Shown here piece after piece: positions 1-10,573 of a stretch of 64,000 bases of DNA. Position 1 is the stretch's first letter. Each line of letters opens with the position of its first letter. The DNA is taken from the NCBI RefSeq assembly GCF_025685575.1, contig NZ_JAGSYD010000002.1:620001-684000 (forward strand), given 5' to 3'. The notes under the pieces were generated by a model. The model saw only the letters and a list, made by a program, of their open reading frames with translations. It had not been told where the DNA came from and did not search any database. This stretch comes from Granulicella cerasi. GTDB taxonomy: Bacteria; Acidobacteriota; Terriglobia; Terriglobales; Acidobacteriaceae. A program made the translations under genes and the position numbers.

Positions 1-1079
1 CGGCCTACAGCGCCGTCGGCATTCCCAGCGGACTTCTTGGCAACGAGACCTCCCCAAAGTATTACGGTGGGGGTTTCACTGCAACGGCGGCGTGGAACCT
101 CGATTTCTGGGGACTCTATCGGCGTCAAAACGAAGCCGCACGAGCCGAACTGCTGGCGACAGAGTGGGGCCGCCGCGCCACGCTTAGCTCTATTGTCATC
201 AACGTTGCGTCGGCCTATGTCCAGCTTCGTGCGCTCGACGCCCAGCTCGAAATTACAAAGGCCACGCTTGATTCCCGGAAGGCGTCCCTGCGTCTGGTGA
301 GTCTGCGGGAGCGGACCGGAGCAACCACGATGGCCGATGTCCATCAGGCGGAGCAGCTTCTGTATGCTGCCGAGTCAGTTCAGCCGCAGCTTGAAAGCCA
401 GATTCGCCAGCAGGAAAACAGCTTGTCACTCCTGCTGGGACGCAACCCAGGGCCCATTGTGCGCGGCAAGCGCAATACCGAGCAGCCTCATCCGGAAGAG
501 ATTCCGACGGGGATTCCCTCTCAACTCCTGGAGCGGCGTCCCGACATCCAGAGAGCCGAAGCAGAACTGGTGGCTGCCAACGCCCGCATCGGTGTGGCCC
601 GCGCGCAATTCTTTCCTCAGATCAGCCTCACTGCGCTTGGAGGAACGTCAACAAGCCAGCTAAACAAGCTCTTCGATTCAAGCAGCAGCTATTGGCTTGC
701 GAACGGCGCGATCAGCCAGCCGCTGTTTGCCGGCGGACGACTGAAGAACGATCTCAAGGCGGCTGAGGCCACGCAGCAAGAGGTGGTCGTCAACTACCAG
801 AAGACGATCGCCTCCGCATTCCGGGATGTCTCGAATGCTCTGATTGTTTACCAGAAGTCGAAGGAAGACCGTATCGCACAGGAGAAGCAAACGGAAGCTG
901 CAAGTCAGTCGGTGAAGCTTGCGCGGCTTCGCTACGACAATGGCCGCAGCAGCTATCTCGAAGTTCTTACAAACGACACCAATCTCTTCTCCGCGCAATT
1001 GAATCTGGCAAGTGTGCAGGAGCAGGAGGCACTTTCTCTCGTCCAGCTATACGCCGCCCTCGGTGGCGGATGGCAGTAA
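1..1079 (+). CDS. Outer-membrane efflux protein, NodT/TolC family (C-terminal part)
   Basis: This gene is cut by the left edge; its reading frame is open from base 3, so the product is larger than the 260-residue piece that starts at the GTG at 297. TolC/NodT proteins form trimeric outer-membrane channels for RND tripartite efflux pumps. Visible are the family's repeated motifs: 'WNLDFWGLYRR', 'YVQLRALDAQL', 'PSQLLERRPDIQRAEAELVAANARIG' in part (residues around 178-200 of the visible piece), 'AQFFPQISLTALGG', 'SQPLFAGGRLKNDL' and the C-terminal 'YLEVLTNDTNLF'. It ends shortly before the glgP cassette on the same strand, inside the integrative element. The inner-membrane pump and adaptor genes probably lie left of the window. 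The family call is safe; the substrate cannot be told. Confidence 0.93.
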   Translation, partial: AYSAVGIPSGLLGNETSPKYYGGGFTATAAWNLDFWGLYRRQNEAARAELLATEWGRRATLSSIVINVASAYVQLRALDAQLEITKATLDSRKASLRLVSLRERTGATTMADVHQAEQLLYAAESVQPQLESQIRQQENSLSLLLGRNPGPIVRGKRNTEQPHPEEIPTGIPSQLLERRPDIQRAEAELVAANARIGVARAQFFPQISLTALGGTSTSQLNKLFDSSSSYWLANGAISQPLFAGGRLKNDLKAAEATQQEVVVNYQKTIASAFRDVSNALIVYQKSKEDRIAQEKQTEAASQSVKLARLRYDNGRSSYLEVLTNDTNLFSAQLNLASVQEQEALSLVQLYAALGGGWQ

Positions 1080-1163
1080 TGTTCTCGGCTGCGACCCCGC
1101 TGGACGGGTCTGGTGCCGTGAAAACTGAAGTATGTGTCTCGGCATAGAAGGAGAGATGCACCA

Positions 1164-3674
1164 ATGGCTCAACGGGCGGTTAAGAAGAATGCAATTACAT
1201 CTGACGGAATCCGCAGTGGATTTCTCAGCCATCTCACCCACACGATCGGGAGACCTCTCGAGTTCTCCTCGATGGTCGAACGGTATCACGCGCTCTCCCA
1301 TACGGTGCGCGACCAGTTGATGGAGCAATGGATCCAAGCCGTCGAGAGCTATAAGAACAAGAACGTTCGCGTGGTCGGCTACCTCTCGGCCGAATATCTT
1401 CCCGGACCTCACCTGATGAATGATCTGCAGGCATTGGACGCGACCGAGTCGTGTCGCGAGGCCTTGGTTTCTCTGCAGGTCGATCTCGACGATCTTGCGC
1501 GCGAGGAACCGGAACCTGGGCTCGGGAATGGTGGATTGGGACGGCTTGCGGCCTGCTTCATGGACTCGCTCGCCACTCTCGGAGTCCCCGCCATTGGTTA
1601 TGGCCTCCGTTACGAATTCGGAATCTTCCGCCAGGAGATTCGGGATGGCTGGCAGGTGGAACGAACAGACAAATGGCTCCAATTCGGCAACCCATGGGAA
1701 CTCCCGATCATGGACGCCAGCTTCGAGGTAGGCTTCGGCGGTCGCACGGAGACCTATACGGACGACTCCGGTCTTGTACGCTGGCGCTGGATTCCAGGAC
1801 GTAAGGTGAGAGGGGTCCCACACGATACCCCGGTCCCGGGGTATCGGAACGGTTTCGTCAACCGGTTGAGGTTGTGGAGCGCTGAAGCCGTGGACTCGTT
1901 CGACCTCTCCGACTTCAATGCCGGCGACTATATGGGCGCAGTCCGTCAGAAAGTCGAGTCGGAGACCATCTCGAAGATCCTATATCCGAGTGACGACAAC
2001 GATGCGGGCAAACGCCTCCGTCTTGCGCAGCAGTACTTCTTCACTTCTTGCTCTTTGCAGGACATGGTTCGTTTGCACAAGCTGCAGGGTAAACCGATCA
2101 CAGAATTTCACCAGAAATGGTCGATCCAACTGAACGACACCCACCCTTCGATCGGCATACCGGAGTTGATGCGGATCTTGCTGGATGAAGAATTGCTCGG
2201 ATGGGAGGAAGCCTGGGAGATTACGCAAGCGACCTTCGGCTACACAAATCACACACTGCTCCCTGAAGCATTGGAACGCTGGTCGCTTCCGCTCTTCGCC
2301 GCCCTCCTGCCTCGCCATCTGGAGATTATTTACGAGATCAACGAACGTTTTCTGGACCGGATGCGGAACCGCTTTCCGGGTGACGCAGACAGGATCAGGA
2401 GGATGTCCATGATTGGAGAGGAAGGCGAACGAACTGTTCGTATGGCCAACCTCGCAGTCGTGGGCAGCAAAGCGGTCAATGGCGTCGCGGAGCTTCACTC
2501 GGATCTCCTGAAGCAGAGCACGCTGCGCGATTTCTACGAGGCGCTTCCCGACCGATTCAGCAACAAAACGAACGGTGTAACCCAGCGGCGCTGGATGATG
2601 CTGGCGAACCCTCCCTTATCTAGTCTCATCAACGAGGCGATCGGGACCAAGTGGCATACCGACCTCTGGGAATTGCGTGAGCTCGAGCGATTCGTCTCGG
2701 ATTCGGCGTTCCTTGAACGCTGGCGTAGGACCCAGGAAGCGACGAAGGCAAAGCTGTCGCAGTACATCGAAGAGACTCAGGGCATCAAGACCGATCCACA
2801 ATCGATCTTCGACATTCAAGTGAAGCGTATTCACGAATACAAGCGGCAACATTTGAATGCGCTGCACATTCTCAGTCTGTACTGTCAGCTCAAAGGGAAT
2901 CCTAATGTGACGTTCACTCCACGGACATTCATCTTCGGTGGCAAGGCTGCTCCCTCCTATGTGATGGCGAAGCTGATAATCAAGCTGATCTGCACGGTGG
3001 GCGATCTCGTCAATAACGATCCTGACGTGAAAGGCCGCCTGAAGGTCGTCTTTCTTCCCGATTACAACGTTTCCCTCGGACAACGGATTTATCCCGCCGC
3101 TGACGTCTCGGAGCAGATTTCGACGGCAGGCAAAGAAGCGTCAGGAACAGGCTGCATGAAGTTTCAGATGAACGGCGCGGTGACCATCGGAACGCTCGAT
3201 GGTGCGAATGTCGAGATCCGCAAAGAAGTCGGCCAGGACAACTTCTTTCTATTCGGCCTGACGACCCAGGATATCGACCAGATTACCCAAAAGGGATATC
3301 GACCGCAGGAATTCTATGAACGCAGTTCGAAGTTGCGTGAGGTCATTGACGGGCTCTCGGAAGGAAGGTTTAGTCGCGGCGATCGCGAAGTGTTCCGTCC
3401 TATGCTCGATCAATTGCTGAATGTCGATCCTTACTTCCTGCTCGCCGACTTCGATTCGTATACATCCACCCAGGCCCAGGTAGGCGCAGCCTATGCGGAT
3501 GCGAAGCGATGGAACCGCATGTCTATCCTGAATTCGGCACGTTCCGGCAAGTTCTCTTCGGATCGAACCATCCGGGAGTATTGCAGCGACATATGGAAGG
3601 TACCGGTTCCGTCATCTTCAGGTGCCCCGAAGAATACCACTCCCAACCCGCAAACCAAACGGAGATCGAAATGA
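1164..3674 (+). CDS. glgP: Glycogen/alpha-glucan phosphorylase
   Basis: GT35 phosphorylase that releases glucose-1-phosphate from glycogen or maltodextrin with inorganic phosphate and pyridoxal phosphate. Its 836 residues are close to the usual family length. Recognisable blocks are '[18 protein letters not shown]' (about residue 119), '[19 protein letters not shown]', '[17 protein letters not shown]' and the PLP-lysine motif '[19 protein letters not shown]' with the lysine in MKF. I chose the ATG at 1164 because AAGGAGAG lies about ten bases upstream; an in-frame ATG at 1134 has no such signal. The stop overlaps the start of the phosphoketolase gene (ATGA), so the two are translationally coupled. 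It is the first gene of a glycogen-to-acetate cassette carried on the element. Confidence 0.97.
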   Translation: MAQRAVKKNAITSDGIRSGFLSHLTHTIGRPLEFSSMVERYHALSHTVRDQLMEQWIQAVESYKNKNVRVVGYLSAEYLPGPHLMNDLQALDATESCREALVSLQVDLDDLAREEPEPGLGNGGLGRLAACFMDSLATLGVPAIGYGLRYEFGIFRQEIRDGWQVERTDKWLQFGNPWELPIMDASFEVGFGGRTETYTDDSGLVRWRWIPGRKVRGVPHDTPVPGYRNGFVNRLRLWSAEAVDSFDLSDFNAGDYMGAVRQKVESETISKILYPSDDNDAGKRLRLAQQYFFTSCSLQDMVRLHKLQGKPITEFHQKWSIQLNDTHPSIGIPELMRILLDEELLGWEEAWEITQATFGYTNHTLLPEALERWSLPLFAALLPRHLEIIYEINERFLDRMRNRFPGDADRIRRMSMIGEEGERTVRMANLAVVGSKAVNGVAELHSDLLKQSTLRDFYEALPDRFSNKTNGVTQRRWMMLANPPLSSLINEAIGTKWHTDLWELRELERFVSDSAFLERWRRTQEATKAKLSQYIEETQGIKTDPQSIFDIQVKRIHEYKRQHLNALHILSLYCQLKGNPNVTFTPRTFIFGGKAAPSYVMAKLIIKLICTVGDLVNNDPDVKGRLKVVFLPDYNVSLGQRIYPAADVSEQISTAGKEASGTGCMKFQMNGAVTIGTLDGANVEIRKEVGQDNFFLFGLTTQDIDQITQKGYRPQEFYERSSKLREVIDGLSEGRFSRGDREVFRPMLDQLLNVDPYFLLADFDSYTSTQAQVGAAYADAKRWNRMSILNSARSGKFSSDRTIREYCSDIWKVPVPSSSGAPKNTTPNPQTKRRSK

Positions 3675-6052
3675 GCCCCACTGTCGAAGTCGTACTCACC
3701 GCCGAAGAGCTCAGGAAGATGAATGCCTACTGGAGAGCCTGCAACTATCTGGCGGTCGGCATGATCTATCTGAGGGAAAATCCTTTGCTCAGAGAGCCGC
3801 TGAAGCCGGAGCACATCAAGAACAGGTTGCTGGGCCATTGGGGTTCTGACCCAGGGCAGTCGTTCACATGGATTCATCTCAATCGGTTGATCAAGAAATA
3901 CGATCTGAATGTGATTTACGTCTCCGGTCCGGGGCATGGAGCGCCCGCAACACTTGCTAATAGCTACCTCGAGGGGCATTACTCCGAAATCTATCCCGAT
4001 CGAAGCCAGGACGAGGCGGGCATGCTTCGCTTCTTCCGGCAATTCTCATTTCCAGGTGGTATAGGCAGCCACTGCACCCCGGAAACACCGGGTTCCATCC
4101 ACGAGGGTGGAGAACTTGGTTACAGCCTCTCTCACGCGTACGGCGCAGCCTTCGATAACCCCGATCTGATCGTGACCTGCGTGGTGGGCGATGGAGAAGC
4201 TGAGACCGGCCCCCTTGCCACGTCATGGCATTCCAATAAATTTCTTAATCCCATCCGCGATGGCGCCGTACTGCCTGTCCTTCACCTGAATGGGTACAAG
4301 ATCGCCAATCCCACGATCCTGGCGCGCATCTCGCGCCGTGAGCTCGAAGGGCTCTTTCTTGGATACGGCTACACGCCCTACTTCGTTGAGGGAAACGATC
4401 CCGATACCATGCATCAGCTCATGGCGGCGACCATGGAAAAATGCATTCTTGAAATACGGTCGATTCAGGAACAGGCGCGAAGCACCGGGAAGTTTGAGCG
4501 GCCACTCTGGCCGATGATCGTGCTTCGCTCACCCAAAGGCTGGACTGGTCCAAAAGAGGTCGACGGCCACAAGGTCGAAGACTTTTGGCGGGCCCACCAG
4601 GTGCCGGTGCTGGATCCGGTGACGAACAGCAAGAGTCTGAAAATCGTCGAAGACTGGATGCGGAGTTATAAGCCGGAAGAGCTCTTCGACGAATTGGGAA
4701 GGTTCGTCCCGGAACTGCAGGAGCTGGCTCCGGAGGGTTCGCGCCGTATTAGCGCGAACCTGCATGCGAACGGCGGTCTGCTTCGCAAGCCGTTGAACCT
4801 TCCCCGCTTCCAGGACTACGCGGTCGAGGTGAAGACTCCCGGGCAAAAGTATGTCTCTCCGACCGCGACAGCCGCAACGTTCCTGGCCGACGTCATGCGT
4901 CAGAACATGACCAGCTTCCGCGTTTTCGGTCCGGACGAAACAGCTTCCAACAAACTGGACGGGATCTATAAGGCCTCGGAGAAGATCTGGGTCGCCGAGT
5001 ACAAGCCGGAAGACGCGGACGGAACCGAGATAGCAGTCGATGGACGTGTGATGGAGATGCTCAGCGAGCATACGCTTGAGGGCTGGTACGAGGGCTATGT
5101 TCTTACGGGACGTCATGGCTTCTTCTCCACCTATGAGTCCTTCGTTCATGTTATCGACTCCATGTTCAACCAGCATGCGAAGTGGCTCGAGAAATCGAAG
5201 ACCGAACTTGGATGGCGAGCCCCAATCTCCTCGATCAACCTGCTGATCACCTCCCTCGTATGGCGGCAGGACCATAATGGCTTCACGCATCAGGATCCGG
5301 GCTTTCTGGATGTAGTCACGAATAAGAGTCCTGAAGTGGTCCGGATTTATATGCCACCGGACGCGAATTGCCTGCTCAGCGTGGTAGACCACTGCCTTCG
5401 CTCCGAGGACTACTACAACGTCATCGTCTCGGACAAGCAGCCCCATCTGACCTTCCTCGATATGGATGCCGCGGTGAAACACTGCACCAAGGGGATCGGC
5501 ATCTGGGATTGGGCCAGTACAGATGCAGGCGATGATCCCGACGTCGTCATGGCCTCTGCCGGCGATGTACCAACCATGGAGTCTCTCGCCGCAGTTGCGA
5601 TTCTGAAAGAAAAGTTTCCTGATCTGAAGATTCGGTTTGTCAACGTTGTGGATCTCTTCCGGCTGATGCCGGACATCGAACATCCCCATGGACTATCGGA
5701 CCGCGATTTCGACTCGTTGTTCACGAAAGACAAGCCGGTCATCTTCAATTTTCACAGCTATGCATCGCTCATCCACAAACTGGCATATCGGCGAACCAAT
5801 CATGCGAACTTTCATGTGCGCGGATACAAGGAGAAGGGCAACATCAATACGCCGCTCGAGCTCGCAATCATCAACCAGATTGATCGGTTCAATCTGGCGA
5901 TCGACGTAATTGACCGTGTGTCGCACTTGCAAAAGACGGGTGCACACGTGAAGGACTGGCTCAAGGAGCAGATCATCGAACACCTGAACTATGCCTATGC
6001 GGAAGGAATCGATAAGCCGGAGATTCGTGATTGGACCTGGCCCATCAAGTAG
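3671..6052 (+). CDS. xfp: Xylulose-5-phosphate/fructose-6-phosphate phosphoketolase
   Basis: Thiamine-diphosphate enzyme that splits xylulose-5-P or fructose-6-P with phosphate into acetyl-phosphate plus glyceraldehyde-3-P or erythrose-4-P. The product has 793 residues, which is typical. Signature motifs are present: '[19 protein letters not shown]' near residue 80, the ThDP motif '[20 protein letters not shown]' near residue 175, and '[19 protein letters not shown]' in the pyrimidine-binding half. The start at 3671 is set by GGAGATCGAA directly before the ATG and by homology; the frame is open further upstream inside glgP but that part is not phosphoketolase-like. It overlaps glgP by four bases, and acetate kinase follows after nine bases. 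Confidence 0.98.
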   Translation: MSPTVEVVLTAEELRKMNAYWRACNYLAVGMIYLRENPLLREPLKPEHIKNRLLGHWGSDPGQSFTWIHLNRLIKKYDLNVIYVSGPGHGAPATLANSYLEGHYSEIYPDRSQDEAGMLRFFRQFSFPGGIGSHCTPETPGSIHEGGELGYSLSHAYGAAFDNPDLIVTCVVGDGEAETGPLATSWHSNKFLNPIRDGAVLPVLHLNGYKIANPTILARISRRELEGLFLGYGYTPYFVEGNDPDTMHQLMAATMEKCILEIRSIQEQARSTGKFERPLWPMIVLRSPKGWTGPKEVDGHKVEDFWRAHQVPVLDPVTNSKSLKIVEDWMRSYKPEELFDELGRFVPELQELAPEGSRRISANLHANGGLLRKPLNLPRFQDYAVEVKTPGQKYVSPTATAATFLADVMRQNMTSFRVFGPDETASNKLDGIYKASEKIWVAEYKPEDADGTEIAVDGRVMEMLSEHTLEGWYEGYVLTGRHGFFSTYESFVHVIDSMFNQHAKWLEKSKTELGWRAPISSINLLITSLVWRQDHNGFTHQDPGFLDVVTNKSPEVVRIYMPPDANCLLSVVDHCLRSEDYYNVIVSDKQPHLTFLDMDAAVKHCTKGIGIWDWASTDAGDDPDVVMASAGDVPTMESLAAVAILKEKFPDLKIRFVNVVDLFRLMPDIEHPHGLSDRDFDSLFTKDKPVIFNFHSYASLIHKLAYRRTNHANFHVRGYKEKGNINTPLELAIINQIDRFNLAIDVIDRVSHLQKTGAHVKDWLKEQIIEHLNYAYAEGIDKPEIRDWTWPIK

Positions 6053-6061
6053 GAGTATTTC

Positions 6062-7234
6062 GTGGCAGATGAGCACAAGAATACAATTCTCATCCTGAAC
6101 AGTGGTTCCTCTTCTCTCAAGTTCGGTCTGTTCGCGCCGGGTTATGAGGATGAGGAACAGCTGCTTTCAGGGAGTGCTGAAGGCATCGGGCGCGAGTCCG
6201 GAAGCCTCCGTATTCGAGCAGCCGATGGGACCGTACTTAGGGAACAGTCGCCTGTACTCGAATCGCAGCCAGATGCGCTGCGTTCTCTCGCGGCCGCACT
6301 CGACGAACACCTCCGCACATCCCCGGTTGCGATCGGACACCGCATTGTTCATGGCGGCCCTCATCTCCGGAACCATCAGTTGCTGACTCCTTCCGTTCTC
6401 GATCAACTCGCTGCCGCCGAACACTTCGCGCCGTTGCACATCCCCCTTGCCTTGACGCTCGTAAAGCAGGCTCAGGAGATCTTCCCTCAAATTCCTCACT
6501 TTGCCTGTTTCGACACGGCCTTTCACAACACGATGCCCGAAGTTGCGACCCATCTTCCATTGCCGCAACGCTATTTCGAGCAAGGAGTAATGCGCTTCGG
6601 GTTTCACGGACTCTCCTACGAGTCCATCGTGCATCGTCTGGGCACGGCGGTTCCTGAGAGGGCTGTGTTCGCGCATCTTGGGAATGGGTCGAGTGTTACA
6701 GCCGTGCGGAACGGACTGTCCATCGATACCTCTATGGGTTTGACGCCAACCGGAGGAGTTCCCATGGGAACCCGCACCGGCGATCTCGATCCCGGCGTTC
6801 TGCTGTACCTGATGAGGAGCGAAGGTCTGGGCGTCGATGCTCTCGAAGCCCTGGTCGATCGGGAGAGCGGACTATTCGGTCTGTCCAAGGGCGAGAGCGA
6901 CATGCATCAGCTGCTGCAACGTGTGGCGGCCCGGGATGCCGCGGCCGTGCTTGCCCTGGAGGGATTCTGTATAGCCGTACGGAAATTCATTGCCAGCTAC
7001 GCTGCCCTCATGGGAGGCCTGGACCTTCTCGTTTTCACCGGCGGAATCGGAGAACACAGCGCCGAAGTAAGAGAGAAAATCTGCGCTGGTCTATCATTCC
7101 TTGGTCTCGATCTCGGAGACCGCGACGGAAAGCTTATGGTGATGCGTGCAGAGGAGGAACTTCAGATGGCTCGGCACTGCCGAAGACTACTCGGCACTCT
7201 CTCGGCTTCAGGTGCTGGCGTCGAGGAGGAATAG
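6062..7234 (+). CDS. ackA: Acetate kinase
   Basis: Converts acetyl-phosphate and ADP to acetate and ATP, and so harvests the acetyl-phosphate made by the phosphoketolase just upstream. The product has 390 residues, normal for the family. Motifs in order: 'NSGSSSLKFGLF' at the N terminus, 'GHRIVHGG', 'FGFHGLSYE', 'AHLGNGSSVTAV', 'PMGTRTGDLDPG' and 'VFTGGIGEHSAEVREK'. The start is a GTG at 6062 preceded by AGGAGTATTTC. It is the third gene of the glgP-xfp-ackA cassette. Its stop codon lies one base from the stop of a converging glgX fragment on the other strand. Confidence 0.97.
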   Translation: MADEHKNTILILNSGSSSLKFGLFAPGYEDEEQLLSGSAEGIGRESGSLRIRAADGTVLREQSPVLESQPDALRSLAAALDEHLRTSPVAIGHRIVHGGPHLRNHQLLTPSVLDQLAAAEHFAPLHIPLALTLVKQAQEIFPQIPHFACFDTAFHNTMPEVATHLPLPQRYFEQGVMRFGFHGLSYESIVHRLGTAVPERAVFAHLGNGSSVTAVRNGLSIDTSMGLTPTGGVPMGTRTGDLDPGVLLYLMRSEGLGVDALEALVDRESGLFGLSKGESDMHQLLQRVAARDAAAVLALEGFCIAVRKFIASYAALMGGLDLLVFTGGIGEHSAEVREKICAGLSFLGLDLGDRDGKLMVMRAEEELQMARHCRRLLGTLSASGAGVEEE

Positions 7235-7235
7235 C

Positions 7236-7720
7236 TCACTCAGAAGTGCGCCGCGCCATGAAGGACAGATCAGGCCACTGCCTTTTCTCGCTCTTAATTC
7301 CCAACAGAGCAATTGACCGAGGCTGCAGAAGATACTCTGCTCCTACGATCTGTTTGTCCGCGTCTTCGAGGCTGCACTCTGGAGTCGTTTCGAAGGTATC
7401 CAACACTCTGAACCAATGGAGGGTGGCATCGGGTACAGGAGGTATCGCAAACTGCAGGGGCTGCCAGAAGGCATTCAGCATCATGTGAAGTGCCAGTCCA
7501 TCTTCTGCATATACGGTAGCGGCCAGTGTATTAGAGTCATCCGAAAAGTCAGGACAATACAGCTTCGCTCCATGCCATTCGATGTGGGAGTGCTCCAACA
7601 TTTCGCGCAGCGAAAGTCCGTGGCCGCGAAACGTCGAGCCAAAGCGTCTTCTCATCCTGGTCAGCATCGACACAAAGCGGCGCAAGTCAGCATTCTTCGA
7701 ACAGAGGCTCCAGTCGAACG
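7236..7720 (-). pseudogene. glgX: glgX (glycogen debranching enzyme) C-terminal fragment
   Basis: Only about the last 160 residues of a GlgX-type (GH13) glycogen debranching enzyme are recognisable. They run from 'FDWSL' through 'DLRRFVSMLTRMRRRF', 'IEWHGAKLYCPDFSDDSN', 'MLNAFWQPLQFAIPP' and 'WFRVLDT' to a normal stop at 7236. The open frame continues upstream to 8465 but stops resembling GlgX near base 7720, where an IS66 tnpA begins on the other strand; the catalytic barrel is missing. The fragment converges on ackA. Debranching belongs with glycogen phosphorylase, so the complete gene probably once completed the cassette. The exact break point is uncertain by a few tens of bases. Confidence 0.75.
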
Positions 7721-7776
7721 TAAGCGTCCGGTGAAGGCACCTGGACGAGGTGTGCTGCCGAGTTGACGATGTCAGT

Positions 7777-8202
7777 ATGGCAGGCATGGAGATGGGCCAG
7801 TTCGTAGCTGTGCGGTCACCGCGGCGGCGGTGGAGTGTTGAGGAGCGGCGAAGGATCGTAGAAGAGACGCTGGAGCCTGGCGCATCGGTTGCGCGTGTGG
7901 CGCAGCGATATGGAGTGAACGCGAACCAGGTCTTCGGGTGGCGCAGGCTGTACGAGGGCGGCGGCTTACAAGCGCTGCCGCAGGCCTCCGTTAAGCTGCT
8001 GCCGGTCAGCATCGACGACGTGCCCGAAGCAGCCCAGGCGCAGGTGAGCCCCAGTGCTTCGTCTCGCGGCACGATCCACATCGAACTGCCCGGGCGAGCG
8101 ATGATCAGCGTTGAAGGCGCCGTGGATGCGGCGCTTTGGGACCGATTCGACAGAAGGCGGCTCCGCATCTCCAAGAAAACTCCCTTCGAATGGCGATTTT
8201 GA
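7777..8202 (+). pseudogene. IS66-family accessory protein TnpA, 3' end replaced
   Basis: The N-terminal part is a helix-turn-helix of IS66 TnpA: 'RRRWSVEERRRIVEETLEPG', 'VARVAQRYGVNANQVFGWRR', followed by the usual 'IHIELPGRAMISVEGAVDAAL' region in part. After about base 8135 the sequence changes to residues that do not belong to the family and run into the next open frame, so the natural end is lost. No TnpB or TnpC transposase of IS66 follows. This is the stump of an IS66 element, probably left by the recombination that joined it to the unknown gene downstream. Start codon choice among several nearby ATGs is uncertain. Confidence 0.75.
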
Positions 8203-9821
8203 ATGAGCTTTATAAACGTCCCGAAACAACACAGAAGTTTCTTGCTGAAGCTCTGACGTGGGCGAAGAAGCACGAGAACGTCTTCGACAACCGACTGGAG
8301 TTCGATGTCACCGGGGATTTTCTGACAATGGCGGAAGCAGTCGTATCTACTGCAACGCTCGTGGCGCGTAGTGGTTCGATGGAGCTTCTGGAGGAAGAAG
8401 GCTCCTGGGTGCGGTCCATATTTGAACGAGTGTATGAAGGTGAGGCTGACCCGGTCTATTTGCATCGGGACGGTTTGCGTTTCAATCCACCAGCCATTGC
8501 CTTTGCGGGACAGGTTTTACTAATGCGTCGTTCCCGTCGTGCCGGAGATGAAGACCAACTCCTTCGGTTCGCCTGCGCTGTTGGGTATGGCGCTGCTCAC
8601 GGCTATGGGGCGACCTTACCTCTGATTCAGCAAACCCAGCCCAATCTCACTGCTTCGCTGATGCGCTGTGCTTTTGAAGGAGCGATCAGGCCTGACAACG
8701 CATGGAATATCTCAGAGGAAGAAAAGGCTCAACGGAGCAAACTCCTAGAAGACCGGCTCTCGGAACGTATCCGACATGAACTGAGCTGGCTCAACGGTGG
8801 CGCAAGCGAACCGGCGTGGCCGGCGTTCCCGATCAAGCGCGCAAAGCCTAAACCACCACGGAAGCAAACGCCTTCTCCTGAAACACCTGAAGCTGCCCCA
8901 AAAGAGTTGAGACATGTGCGTGTTGACTATCATCGCGCAGCTTTGTGGCTCAGACATAGCCGTTCACTGCTTGGAAAGACTCCCGCGCCATGGCTGACGG
9001 AGATGATTGAGGCCTACCTGATCTGGACGCAGCAAGCAAACGGATATGGAGGAGATAAACAGGAGCGTTTTGAACGTGGCCCCTCTGAGTGGAATTCCGT
9101 CTACTTTGAAGCTGCAGCCAGATGTATGAAGCACATGGAAGAGGAAGCGTTTGACCAGCGACTCCGCGACTTCTTTGCGGAGCTTCCAGAGGAGCCCTTG
9201 ATGGATACCGTGACGCCGTTTCTACGCAGTGCCGATGTTGGTTATCTTGATTTCCAAACTCTCTCCGTCTCGCAAATGACTAGGGTTCGTGCTTTCGTTA
9301 TGGCGCAACTGCAAAGTACACGCATGTTTACCTGGAACAAGGATCGGGACGAAACAACTGTGACATCAGATATCGCCACTGCGTTTGCAGCGGTTTGCTT
9401 CAATATCTATTACGGTGGCTTTGCTCCTGCAAAATGTTTTGTTCCTCCGAACCTCATTCGAGACACAGACTCGTTTCTGCCTCTTCTTGAAGAGTTCATC
9501 GACGTTTGCCGTTCTCCGTTTTTGACCTTTCTTTATTTGAACTACTTCGAGGTTGCTCCGCATGAAGTTCAGGTGCCATGCGTATTAGGCTGCGCTGAAA
9601 AATGGCTCGAACGGTTTCCCGAGAGCAATCAGTTTTGGGTCGAGTGGAGCGTCGGTCGTCGCATCTGTGCTGTTCTTGTAAAGATTTTGAACGAATCACC
9701 ACAGGCATTCGATGTTGACGCTGTGCGGACACGGCTGGACAGGTTCCTGAGCCATCTAGTGGGCCTCGGTGTCACGGAAGCTCACGAAATGGAACGTCTA
9801 CTGTATAGAGTCGGTGCCTAA
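8136..9821 (+). CDS. Uncharacterised protein, probably the C-terminal part of a larger protein
   Basis: I do not recognise this gene. The frame encodes up to 561 residues, but it opens inside the IS66 stump, and the first ATG that could serve outside it is at 8190 without a clear ribosome binding site. The sequence looks soluble and mostly helical, with a proline- and lysine-rich linker near residues 230-255 ('KRAKPKPPRKQTPSPETPEA') separating two helical parts. There is no signal peptide and no obvious catalytic motif. The lack of an own start and the abrupt junction suggest loss of an N-terminal domain. A large helical C-terminal region of this kind occurs in some multidomain defence ATPases, but nothing here proves that. 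A small membrane-protein frame starts two bases after its stop. Confidence 0.5.
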   Translation: MGPIRQKAAPHLQENSLRMAILNELYKRPETTQKFLAEALTWAKKHENVFDNRLEFDVTGDFLTMAEAVVSTATLVARSGSMELLEEEGSWVRSIFERVYEGEADPVYLHRDGLRFNPPAIAFAGQVLLMRRSRRAGDEDQLLRFACAVGYGAAHGYGATLPLIQQTQPNLTASLMRCAFEGAIRPDNAWNISEEEKAQRSKLLEDRLSERIRHELSWLNGGASEPAWPAFPIKRAKPKPPRKQTPSPETPEAAPKELRHVRVDYHRAALWLRHSRSLLGKTPAPWLTEMIEAYLIWTQQANGYGGDKQERFERGPSEWNSVYFEAAARCMKHMEEEAFDQRLRDFFAELPEEPLMDTVTPFLRSADVGYLDFQTLSVSQMTRVRAFVMAQLQSTRMFTWNKDRDETTVTSDIATAFAAVCFNIYYGGFAPAKCFVPPNLIRDTDSFLPLLEEFIDVCRSPFLTFLYLNYFEVAPHEVQVPCVLGCAEKWLERFPESNQFWVEWSVGRRICAVLVKILNESPQAFDVDAVRTRLDRFLSHLVGLGVTEAHEMERLLYRVGA

Positions 9822-9823
9822 AT

Positions 9824-10062
9824 ATGGTTCCTCGTGCATCTATCCGAGGATTCTTAGGTGTACTGCTCAAAGACACCGGATCGCTTATGTCCGGCTCTCT
9901 CTCAGTGATAGCCGCACTCTTTGCGCACTTCTATGACGCAAGCCATGCCCGGATGGGATTCGGGATATGTGCTGCGATCTGCGCGCTCATTGCTACTTAC
10001 CGCATCTGGGCAACAGAAAGACAGCAACGTATCGCAGCAGAGGAATACCTCGCCGCTCCAGA
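9824..10062 (+). pseudogene. Small two-helix membrane protein, truncated
   Basis: The frame starts with ATG two bases after the preceding stop. It encodes about 80 residues with two hydrophobic segments ('LMSGSLSVIAALFAHF' and 'GFGICAAICALIATYRI') followed by a charged stretch 'WATERQQRIAAEEYL'. This layout (two membrane helices, then a coiled-coil-like tail) is seen in small bacterial proteins whose tail continues into a larger domain. Near 10063 the frame enters the out-of-frame remnant of an oxidoreductase gene, so the natural C terminus is missing; the chimeric frame stops at 10573. It probably formed a unit with the gene before it. Function unknown. Confidence 0.5.
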
Positions 10063-10065
10063 CCT

Positions 10066-10573
10066 CAAAATTGACGACGCTGGAACAGTTCAGCAACATG
10101 ATTGCGCTCAACAACACCGCACTGACGGCCTTATCCAAAGCAGCACTTATGCTCTTCCAAAAGAAGAACACCGGAAGCATCGTCAATATCGGCTCAGGAG
10201 TTGGTTTTGCCCCGTTGCCCATGGTTCCTGTCTATGGTCCCACCAAGGCATACGTGATGCAGTTCACACAGATTCTTCAGCCGCAGGTAGCCGGAACGGG
10301 AATTCGCGTTCAGCTTGTTACCCCTGGCGCAGTGCTGTCGGAAGGATGGGATGTTGCTGGGGCGCTGATCTTGACCCCTTGAACCCTTCCGTCATCATGA
10401 CGACAGAAGATTGCGTGGACGCAGCACTTATGGGACTGGATCGCGGCGAGCAGATCACGGCTCCCTTGCTGGAAGATGAGGCCCTGTTGAGCAACTACGA
10501 AGCTGTCTCTGGAGCTCTGCTGCAAGGGATGTTTCGTGGCACGCCCGCGACCCGTTACAGATCGCGAGAATAA
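10066..10573 (+). pseudogene. SDR-family oxidoreductase remnant, frameshifted
   Basis: The C-terminal two thirds of a short-chain dehydrogenase lie here in two frames. The first frame carries 'MIALNNTALTALSKAAL', 'TGSIVNIGSGVGFAPLP' and the catalytic 'YGPTKAYVMQF' (Tyr-x3-Lys), then reaches a stop at about 10380. The second frame picks up at 'LNPSVIMTTEDCVDAAL' and continues to the stop at 10573, so a single frameshift separates them. The N-terminal Rossmann nucleotide-binding half is absent; the sequence before about 10063 belongs to another gene. The gene cannot make a working enzyme. Confidence 0.8.
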
